Assembly (NCBI RefSeq): GCF_027943255.1
Contig: NC_072895.1
Coordinates: 77,254,001-77,318,000 of the forward strand
Length of the DNA stretch: 64,000 bases
Direction: 5' to 3'
Source of the DNA: Anastrepha obliqua
Taxonomy: Eukaryota; Arthropoda; Insecta; Diptera; Tephritidae
Both the position numbers and the translations under genes were made by a program. This document shows, piece by piece, positions 29,801 to 41,800 of this stretch. Below the pieces are notes generated by a model. The model saw only the letters and a list, made by a program, of their open reading frames with translations, searched no databases and was not told the DNA's origin. Numbering within the stretch: position 1 is the first letter of the stretch; the number at the start of each line of letters is the position of its first letter.

Positions 29801-32800
29801 ACGATATGTATTTCCCAAGTTAATATACTCATAAACAACGCAACTGCTGCTGATAAGTTTAATCCTCAAAATTTAAGTGGCTAAAAATATAAATAGCACC
29901 CCACGTTTGCAAATACATAACATTTCACTTTAATTTAACGTTTCTATTTAATTTTTCTTTCACTCTATATTCTAGTCTTTTTTTTTTTACTTTTGTTAAT
30001 GTGCATGCATTTCATATTAAATTTATTTCGCTCTATTTTAGTAAGATTTATTGTGACGTTTTTATTTAATTTTTTTTTTTGGTTGCCTTTTTAACTATTA
30101 TTTTCAATCTTTTATTTTATTTTTCAAACCTGTTTACCGATCCTGAAATCCTAAATAATATAATATGTTAAACGCACTTCATTGCCGGCGCTGATCTTAA
30201 AATTATAAATGATTTTGTGCCCAATGCTCATATTTAAAATCATGACATATGATGCCGCTGTCGTTATCGAATAATGAATTGACGCCAAAACCATATTCAA
30301 ATCGCTATAAATCGCTTTATATGCCAATGCTTAATGCCAAATTCTGAATGATGCTGTTCCTGTTTCAATATTTTCTACTTTGAAACACTAAATCCTTGAG
30401 CAGCTAAAGGACGTACTAATATTGAATTACGCGAACAATTTATATTGGCGGATGGTGTATCACAAAGTATGGCTGCATTTACTCCTCGTCGTTCTACACC
30501 GAATGCCGCACAGGCTAGCAACGTGTCGCCTTACATTACTGGACAAGGTCCTATTATAAAGGTAAATTAATAATGTGTAGTAAGTAGCCTTTTTTTTATT
30601 ATGCACTTTTACATACTCACTGCGAATGCGTATGCATATGTTTATTTGTAATTTTCAGTTTAATTTTGTTTTAATGATTACAAGGTATCATAGTAGTTTT
30701 CTGTCGGAGCTGCACAAGGACTTATTCAAATCACATTTCGACTATTGCAATCCCTTTGCACAAAAACGTTTCCGATATATATTTTTTGAACTGATATTTG
30801 TTGGTTTTAGTCTCGGATGAGAGTTCTTTTTTTATTTTTGATTTTGCAAAGAAAAGAAATGTTACAAAACAACCCGAAAATGATAAAAACCGACCCTCTT
30901 TTCTGTTATTGTTATGTACATACAGGGTCCGGCACTCGAAGTGTAACCAATTAAAAAGGCCATACATTTAGTTTGGAAACTTACTTTCATTCAATTCAAA
31001 GTAAAAAATGTGTGAAAGTAATACAAAATTAAGAATCAATTTAATTTTGCTCGATATGACCTCCTTTTGCCTTGAAACGGTCCAGAAACGAATCGCAAGC
31101 TGCCCGAATGTGACTTGCAGGTATTTTGGCCTACTCGCGGGCAATGGCTTTTTTCCGCGCCTTGCGACTGGTGAATGTTTTAGTTCCGGCATTGCTCTCC
31201 AAAATGGCCCAAAAAGAATAATCCCTCGGATTCTCGTCTGATGAATTTGAGAACCATTGTGTGGACGTTGTTTTTTAGCCATTCTTGGTTTACTCGAGCT
31301 TTGTGAGACGGTGTCGAGTCCTGGATCTTGTAAGGTTTTACTTTGAGATCATGGTCAGATATTTTCAGTTGTTTTGCCATTTGATTGGCACTTCGTCTGG
31401 GATTTCGCTCGAGTCATTTCTTCACTTTTTGAAGCATTTCAAGTGACGTTAAAGTCTTTTGATGACTACCTCCATGACGTTTCGCGATGCTACCAGCATC
31501 ATTGTAACGAGTATTGGTGCGATAAACAAAAACTTTGTTCACTTTAAGGTTTTCGAGCTCACGAACAATCGCTGGTTGTGAAATCTATTACTGATTTTCT
31601 TTTTTCGTGTTAACTCTCGGCAAAAAGCCTCCGCGCGTTTATAAACAATACTCTGGACTGTCATTTAGCCAACTAACTGACGGCTGATGCCCGAGCGGCT
31701 TGAAGTTGGTTACACTTCGAGTGCCAGATCCTGTATACATACATATAATTGATGCACACATCTGTACAGAACCCGTCCGAGCTCCTTCTTAATTTTTTTG
31801 TGAATGGCAAATCGATTTTCCTCCAGTTTTACCTACACCCAAAGAGAGTGTATAATTTCAAAGTGTGCATAATCTCAATCCGATATATTTTATGGAAGTT
31901 ATGTGGCGCCAATACTGATTAAGAGAGTACAGAAAACTCGGGTAACGTAAAATTTAGTTTTGCACTGACTGTTAACAAAGTTCATATTGTTTGCACAGTC
32001 AGGAGTTACATTTGTCGCTATTTTTTGTTACAATATAAGTTAACTTTTTGAGATTATGCAGGGACTGATATCTTTCTATCTTATATGGCCTTTGCAGTTC
32101 AATAATATAATATTTCACTACTCGGCTTTATTTACCTCATTTAGTGTCCATTCATCGCACAATGAAGGTTCATTTGCAGTACTTGCTTTATCCTCAAATG
32201 CCGGTGTGTCTTTTTTGGAGTTAAATTTTGCAGCTTTGAATTATTATTTGAATATATTTTTGAAAATGCACTTCCCTTTATCATACGAATACGACCAAAA
32301 GGCATTATTACATATTCCCATATTAATGATATTCTCTTGATAAGTCTTACTCAATAAAATAATGCTTATTGCCATTTTAATAACTCTTCCGTTGATAAAT
32401 AAAATACTGCAGTCTATATAAGTCGATATATACTACTATGGTATCCTGTCATCCATGGGATTAGTGTTCAGTGTGGTTGCTTTGTAAAAGCTATAGCATG
32501 CCTTCTTATTATTAACTTCAAATAGGTTACGTGTGTTTCATGCATAATTAATTGGCTGACTGCTATCTGAATACAATAAACTGTACCTACTCATCTGGTT
32601 TTATATATTTTGATAAATGGGATTAAAAGCATAGTTAAAAGAACTATTGCTTATATCATGTTAGAAAAATTTTGAACAATAAGAGTTTAAGGATAAAGTT
32701 GTTTAAATGATCATGCGCCGCGAACGCCTAAGTTATTGGGTTGCTCTGGTAACATATTGACGAAGTTTAATTTAATCTTTAGCTGATGAGCATTTAGCAG

Positions 32801-35800
32801 AATTAATGCCTATATTCGAACGCATACGCACGCAAGAGCAGGTTCCGTGCGCCTTTCCCATACATATGGGTGCGGGAGGCACCGTATTTGTACGTTGTAA
32901 TAATAGTCGCTCTTTACCATTAAGTCCACATGTACTACACTGTCATCCCACCACGCATTGGGTAAGTCAAAAAAGTTTATTTATTGTGGGTATTTAAATT
33001 TGCTAAACATCGTATCTTTACCCGTACATTAACTATATTCGTAAATTTTTTATTGTTTATTAAAGGTTCGGGAACGATCAGTACGCTCCATACCAATGTC
33101 TCGGCCCTCCCGGTCATCCCAATCAGCTTCTACACCTGACTCTCTCAGTGACAACGAATTTGGTCAAACTGGAGCTGCAGGCCGCTACACTCCGCGAAAA
33201 GTAACAAGCACCGGTACTCGCAGTGTCATAACCCCTTCCGGATCCCGAGCAGGTTCGAAACCTAATTCCCGTCCTTTGAGTAGACAGGGCTCGAAACCGC
33301 CATCACGACATGGATCAAATATATCGCTGGATAGTACAGGTGTGTAAAAGTCTCTACGTGAGAAATATCCGAGCTTAAAATTTCCATAAAAAGTGTGCAA
33401 CATATTTTCGGTTTATTTCGACTATAAAATTAACTTAGTTCTAATTATAATCGTTCCTGTTCGAAATATGGTTATTAAGGGGGAAGTCTACTGTGACAAG
33501 GGAAAAACAGGCTTATTTTCCGGATTTTATTTCTAACAAAATATTGCTCGTACATAAAATCTATTTAAACTCTTATCTTTATTATATATTTAAGTTTTTG
33601 AAAAAAAAATTTTAAGTCAAAATATTCAAAATGGCCGCTGTGGCACTTCTGCAAGCGCAGGTCCGCTTTTCTTAGGTGCCTAAACGGTGTACATGAAATC
33701 TTACGTTTCGGTGATCTAAAACAAAAAAACAAAATATTGTTATCATATACATAGTATTGACTCTCGTCTGACGTAGGATTATGTCGATAAAAAATTTTGG
33801 CGTTGAAAAAAAAAATTCTTGAAATTTTTTTCTTTTTTTTTGCCTAAAATTGATGTTACTATTGTTTATAACAATTTAACAAATAACGATATCAAAAAAA
33901 TCCTATGTCAGACGAGAGACACTATTACAGAGAATATATAATTAAATTTTTAAGCTGATTCATTTATCAGAACTCGAGATATCGTGTACACCGTATATCG
34001 TGTACCGGAAAATAAGCCTGTTTTTTCCCTTGTCACAGTAGACTTCCCCCTTAAATACTTCCCTATTGTAAAATTTATTTAACGACTACGCCATCCATAT
34101 ACTTATTTTCTATCATCCAATACATCATAGGCATCTGCCCAATTCGTGAACATTTTCTTGAAAAGACGTTAGATTTATCTATTATTATAAATATCTTTTT
34201 ATTAATATTTATCCTGTTGCCTCAAATATAGGGAAATGATTTTAAATGAATTTTCATAAGTACTCTTTTGAGTTTAAATAATAACATTTTGTGCGTACTG
34301 CAGCTTTAGTTATTTTTAGCATTGTATAATAAAACTTTTGAATTTGAATCCTTTGAATTAAAAATGAAGAAAATATGCTATCATATACTTATAGGTACTT
34401 ATTTTAAATTATTCCGATTGACAACATATCAATGCTATAGTCGTACATTATAGTTATAGTTATTCTACCACTTTCTTTTAAAAATCCTTTAAATTCTACC
34501 AATACTGCATGGTATTTTTATTAGCAGAAATTGGTCTGGGGAATAGTTGTCAAATTAAAAAAAAAAACCTTTTAATGAGATCATCCAATAATTTTTTTTA
34601 TCACTCCTCTCTTCGTCCAATACCCGAGTCGTACACATATTTACTTATATACTCAGCAACATGTCAAGTTTTGAATTACCTTAAAATGTTAGAGAAAAGA
34701 AAGTTTTGAATTACCTTAAAATGTTAGAGTAGCCTTGAGTATTAATGAAAGTTCAGCTACTGAAAAATTGATAGTTAATTCTATCCCCTATTTACTAAAA
34801 ATATATAAGTGCAATAAAAAATATTCTGAAAAGTTTTAAGCCCCTCGTACCAGTTGGTATATACAGTATGCGTACCTTTTTCTCCTCTGATCCATAAAAA
34901 TGGGCTTTCAAAAGACGCGTCTAATTAAAAACAAAATTTAAAAATTTAGATTGTTTGAGGTTTTACTATTTTTATTAAAAATACGGCAATGATGCTGAAG
35001 GTTGTTCAGCAACACTTTACGCTACAGCAGCAATATTCTCAACAGAACTTCCAGTTTTTGGTCGTTAGTCCTTTTTCTATTCACGACTCATTCGTACGAT
35101 TTTTTTCTCAACCATTGCAGTCTTAAGATCGCTTTCGTTCGGACGTTTGTGTGCAAAATGGCCCACAAATGTGCAACCACTTCATGTCGGTAGACTGTGC
35201 CGGTGATGGCATAACTGTGGACAGTTCCAAATCTGTTATGTCTCCTCAATACCCCACTTATAGTTACACACACTCTCCCGAATGCCGAGTTTCTACCCAC
35301 TTTTAAATTAGATTTCAGAATTTTCATTGCCGTTTTACTAAATTGCGACTTTCCAACTCCCGCTATACTGCTCTTACCATAACGTTGCCACCTCCGCATT
35401 TGACTGCAACATTAAAATTTTTGGTTTGAAGTTTTGTAATTGGCTTAAGCCAGACATATGAGGCTACATCTGAGCTGAAATGTTAAATTTCGACTCATCG
35501 GAGAATATAATCGTATTCTAAGATTAAGAATCTTTATCCAAGAGCTCCTTGGCGAGCTCTGAGTCCCATTTCTCATTTCTAGCGCTATTCTGCCTTTAAA
35601 ATCCTGCTCTCACAGCAGGCGTCGGAAAGTATCTTTGTAGCGTGACTTGCAAAATTCTGCTTGCACTTCACTGGCAATTTTTTGAGCTGATAGTTTTGGA
35701 CTTTCCCGGATTTTTCGAACAATATCGGGTTCTTCCGTTAAATTGAAAAAAAAAATGTAGCAAAACCCTATTTTCAACACGTTGCGAATATAATGGTTAA

Positions 35801-38800
35801 AGCACAAAAGTAGAAATAACCGTTGAATCTCAGGACAACGGATCATTGGTTGAAATACGCTGTGGCACTATTTTTAGTTGTTTTCCCCTTTAATTTTAAT
35901 TAAAAATATTTTAAACAATACTAATAAGTTTACTGAAATGCAGCATAGTGGTTAACATTTTTTATAGGAGATGGAATCTATAATTTCGGAAAGCTTTGTT
36001 CTTTGCTAGAATCCGAAAAATTACTTCCTTCTAAAAATCGGCCAGATATACCTATACATAGTTGCTTAGCCTGCAGTGTAGCAATAAAAATAAGTTCTAG
36101 CAAATTGTTAACATTTTTTAATTTTCCCAAAGACTTATACACCGTTAACTTTTTCAACATTTTGTCCAACTCGACGACAGCAAATTAATCACACCGAATT
36201 ATTTTAATTTAAAATTTTAATTTTTAGGTTTTTATTTGAATAATTTTTTTTTTATGCAAAATTAATATAAAAACTAAAATTATTAGTGAAATAAATTAAA
36301 AAGTACTTAGGTCAAATGACCTCTATCTATCCATATTTTAAGGTATGTAGATTTTCCAAGCGTAAATTAACTACAAAATAAGATTACGACTTATAATTAT
36401 TTCCTACACATAAAAGCTTTAAATTTATTTTTAACGATAATTAATTTTTCTATCATTCATAAACTTATTTAAGGACAGAAAAATTAAAATATTTTTATTT
36501 ATGTGCACTACTGAGATTATAATTGTTATATTAGAGTTCGCAAAATAATAATTTTTTCAATCAATCCTTAGATGAAATTCCACCATCCCGAATACCACAG
36601 AGAAAATCTTCGACTGCGTCGGGAAGTGGAGTCGTAACCCGTCCATCACGTTTATCTGTAACCTCGGTTGCACATGATGTTGGTACATCCGGACGGAAAA
36701 CCGTTTCGGGATCTGCTAGTCCGGCACAAGCAAGGTATGTACAAAATATAATTTCACGAGGGTTTCTATTATATTTGGAAAATAGAAAAATTAAAATTGG
36801 TGGTTGAAAACTGTTATATTGTTTTTCAAAATATTCTCCATGTTGATTGCATTCGTTTGAACCAATTTTTGAAGCATGTTGACCCCTTTACCAGGTGATC
36901 AGTATTTTATTTTTAATTTTGTATTGGGCACTGAGTACTGGAGACACGTGTTTAATGTTAAATGTGGCTCACACTTCAAAATGTTCTAAGTACTTTTATA
37001 GTAAAATATGCCAAACTTTACAGTGGGAACTCCATCACTTGGACTTGCAAGAGTACTTTGTATCAACCAGCGCCGAAGAATTCAATGGTATATTCGCCGT
37101 TCTACATACTTTTTCTGCCACCGGCAATTCCCTCAATTCCGTTAAATCTGAAATATATAATATCATGAGATTACAAGAAGATGGAGAATTTTAATATTTT
37201 TTGCTACCAAAAAAGTTGTAGAAAGAGTTGATTTTTGGTCCTCGTCTCCTCTAACATATGACATTCGACTGCATTGCAGAAAGCAATTTCAACTCATCCT
37301 TCAACAAATTATTTAACAATATTTTATTCAAATCCATTCAACGGAGTTGAAAAAAATTAATTACATTCTCAATTCTACTTCATTGAAAAAAATCAGTGCA
37401 ATTCCATGTAGAGCTAGTTTTTAGAGATGTACGCAAACTAGCTATGTATGGGTCGGATGAAATAAGCAATCTGTGCAATAAGCCTTTATTGGTGTTAACT
37501 CATTAAGCTTTCCTGGTAAACAACTTGTGATAATGTCTTGTATCTTGATTTCTGTACTCTTCTGAAACTTCTTTATAAGAAAGATATGCGTGTTATTTCC
37601 GATATGTTTTCTTCTCGTTTGGTCTTTGTAATGCCATCATTAGTATTGACGGTTTTTTGTTTTGGCATGTCAATTAAAGTACTAATTTCTCTTTTAAATC
37701 TGTTTTGAATTACTTTTTTCTAGCAGTTGTTTTAGCTTTATTGTCTTCATTGGCACACAAGAAAAACAAGTTTATATTAATAATTGTTTCAATGTGTTTG
37801 TTCCGACATAGTACGTTGTGGTATCTGTTATAGAACAACAGTATTTATGTACGAAAAATATTAAGCAATCCAATATGTTTCACCTAATATTCTTTATATA
37901 TATATGTATATATAATTGGCGCGTACACCCTTTTTGGGTGTTTGGCCGAGCTCCTCCTCCTATTTATGGTGCCTTTTAATGTTGTTCCACAAACGGAGGG
38001 ACCTACAGTTTTAAGCCGACTCCGAACGGCAAGGGGTTCTTTATGAGGCAAATTTTAACACGCTTTAATTTTTAAGACTTTATAAAATTTGTCGATATGA
38101 TAAAGTCTATTTCACTATAATGTATAATAGGTAGCAGCACTAAAGAAAGATAGAAAATAAACTGTCAAAATCAAGGGTTCAAATAAAAAAATTATAAATA
38201 TATTTGGTTTGTGAGAAGGTTTTAAGTACATTATTAACATCAAAAAAGGTTGTATAGTACAACATATATACATATACTTATATATATGAATATATGGAAA
38301 AAATAATCAAAAACTGCAGTAGAAAAGGTAGTTATTCTTGATTTCTGCGAGGAATACAAAGAAGTGATTGAGAATAAGAAGTCGGGGAGAAGAAAGAATA
38401 TTTCGTAAGCTGAATATGAATTCGACTTTGCTTGGTATTATTATAATAGATTTTAATTTCACTCTACTATTTGTAACATTTTATTGCAAACAAATTAACT
38501 TGATTCTGTACTAATTTCTTATTTAATTATTTTTTATATATACGTACATCAAACTAATACATCTGAAACTAACCAAATCCTCATGTGTACGGGGCTCTGA
38601 AAAATAATGGTGCAGCAGTGGTGGTATGAGTAGAGCGTCCAGCATTCCCAGACTAAGCGGCTATAGTTATAGGTAACTCTATTTTATATTAATTTCGTTT
38701 GATTGATTTTAAGTTTGTTATTATTTACCGAAATTTGTTCTACTATTTGGTTTATTTAAATTTAATTATACATCCATAACGTCATTAATCTATATCTCTT

Positions 38801-41800
38801 GCGGAAAACCATCTAATTGTCTCTGCCAAGTAAATGTATATATTAGGTATATAAAATTGTTCTTCAATATTTTTGGTACAATCAGTGAGATTTTTGTATG
38901 AAGCAAGTGTTCAGGTTACCTGCCTATGGGAACCAATGCACCTGGCTATAGAATTATATTCGTTTCGCCATGTCCAAACGGATACATGACGACTCAATTT
39001 AAGCACATTTGTGTGCTTTGTTGATACTGAATAATCAATTTTCAAGGGAATTTCCGAAGCAATTATAGCATTACATTTTTGCGTAAATTAAGCGACATAG
39101 GTTAAGATATCTTACCCTTTATCTTCGGCGTAATGGAGCCCTACACATATAACAAACTATTGTATGCTGGTCCGTTCACAATCCTGCGGCAGCTTAACTC
39201 GCGCTTATAACTCTCTGGTAAACGTATCAACATAATATCCGTCTTTAGAGCAGAAGCGACTATGGTAAAGAACTCTATTTTTCAAGGTGGACCTCTTACT
39301 CTACGTTATCAGGCGAAGACTATTAGCAGATGGTATATAGTACAAAACGTTTAGTCCTGAATCCCGACCATAAAGCATGACTATATCCAGTCTGTGCGGT
39401 TCAAGAACCTTATTAGGTTTGCGGTTACAGCGGTTTGTCCAAGGTTGACATTCTATCCTTCCATAGGGCAGAGCATTCGCAGAGGAAAAATCTACAATTG
39501 TTATTTTTTTCTCCGGTTGTTTACAACTGCGACAGTGTGTGTTGTGAGGGATACCTATTTTGGCTGATTGTTCTCCAACAGACCAAAAGTCAGTTATGAC
39601 TGCTATGAGGCTCCAGACGTCACGTCGTTTCATGTTTATCAATGATTAGGAAAGTTGTAGGTTCCTCGCAGTAAAGAGGCGAGAAAGCCAGGCGAGGTAG
39701 TCGTTTACTTTGGCGCACAGGCCATCAATCTCATTGCCCGAGGCCATTATCGTGCAGTCGTCGGCATAGAAGACCAGGGAGACTCCGGACGTCTGGTGGC
39801 GGGAGCAACACGTTGCCGCATACCGTGTGGCCTACTCCCTATGTGACTTAAGGCCTGAACAACAGGTCCGAGTCCTTGGCCGTTGTGGAATCTCGCTTTA
39901 TGGAATTAGCTTGAGCTTCAAACCTTCCCAATCGCTCTGGATCTTTCCAACAGCGATTTGGAGGATTGACGCTTTTGCCCCTTGGCATCAGCGGATGTGG
40001 ATGGTTAATTTAGAGTTGATGGCTCATCTTCTGAGGGAGTACGCAATGCTACGGATTGCTACGCTATCCGAATCGAATCCCCGCTATGTGCGGGGACCAA
40101 GGAGGATATCGAGGAAATAAACAGTCCGCCATGGCAACGCCTCATATCATGGTACGGTCACTGTTACAGCCTGAGGCGGCCTGATATCAAGAGGGCTCCG
40201 TTAGAAGGCAGCCTAATTTTATTCTCTAGGCACGGATCGCGTTATACCTTAGGTTATGGAATTTTTTTATCGAAGTTTACGTCGTCGTCTTCGTCTTACA
40301 GTGGTTCGCGGGAGATAATTATGCTCCTACCCCCGATAATTATGCTCGTACCTGGGGACGCGCCCTCTGGGGATAACAGATCCCCCCGAGGAAAACTCGG
40401 TTAATTATCTGTAGAATTATACGACCCGACCACAATACCTTATTCTTGGACTAAAATCTGTATAACTGTCAAATAACGAAATTTCTTCTTCAAGAGAGAA
40501 TACTGGTAGTCATAAGAAAAGTCGAGCCCTGAAGTAAACGTCAAAATCTTTGTTAACAATGGTACATATTTCTGTTATTTGTGTTTCATTTCTTAAAACA
40601 CGTAATATTCCATTTTCATCCACTTCTTAAAACTCAACTTCAGAAACAAACATAACTAAGTAAGAGGAATAATTCATCTTCATATATTTCGTTATTACTT
40701 ACATTTTTTAAATAAAGTTACAAAGCAAACTTCAATATTTCCGGTATATGGTCCCTCTACTTTATTTATAAATGCCACACCACTAAGCGTTTGATACTTT
40801 TCACGATTAGCTAGAACAAACTTAATCCTGCACTTCTGAGCCTTCTGAAGATAATTTAATTATTATTACAAAAACGTCCCCAGTTATTATATATAGATTT
40901 CTACTTAAGCTTTGAAATATGCGAGCACCAATGTATGAATATGAAATCTGACACTGTCATGACGAAGCTTTGAACATTTTTATTTTTAATCGCATTCAAA
41001 ACGATTCATCATCGAATGCTAATTGTGCCGTTTACAGGTACATGGCGCTTATGGACGAATTTCGTGAGTGTGCCGATAACCGTTAATTTTAATTTCGAAA
41101 CAAATTAAATTAGGTTCGTTTATTAAAGCTAAATTTTTATAGATATGCATTTTTCAGTACTTCTTTTGCCGCGCTAGTGGGTTAGAACATAGTTCAATAT
41201 TTGTTTTCACTTTGAGTAAATAAGGTTAATTTAGGGAAAAGGAAATCCATTATTTTCTTGGTAGAGGGCTGTAGTGATCGATATCTCGTAAAGTATCGAT
41301 CGAAAAATTTAAAGTTTATTTTTGATTTCGTCGATTCCGTTCAGGCATTTTTTGATGTTAAGGAAATTGTCGATATGTCACTAAAATCACAGAAGTAATC
41401 GAAGTTGACCGGCATGTTAGTAATCGTGACATCGCCCAGGAGCTAAAGGTCGACCATAAAATAGTTTTGAACCATTTGAGCAAAAATAATCTACCCTTAA
41501 CGTTATGTCTGCTTTGCAGTGATCACTTTGCTGATTTAATTTTGTCATTCAGTGAAAAATGTTTGCTTTATTCGGACTTCAAATTTAAATATTGTGTTTT
41601 TAAAATACCTGGCAAAAGATTATTCTTTGATATTACGTAAATATTATATTATAATTACCACTTGGGTAAAAGTGTGCAGGAATTGTCTGAAATGTTTTCG
41701 GTAACACGTCAGATAGTTTATAATGTGATAAATCGAGCGGAAAAAGAGGGTAGATTAGAGCAAAAGCGTGCAGGTGGGCTTAAAACTAAAATTACTGGAC

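Noticed and set aside
32783..32961. Treating this exon as an extra exon added after 30404-30561
   Set aside because: That order puts the sequence in phase 0 and gives a TAG stop after four codons; only use in place of the earlier exon keeps the frame.
36895..37194. 99-codon open frame in a shot intron
   Set aside because: No recognisable domain, no splice support in the shot phase, and the sequence lies in AT-rich intron.
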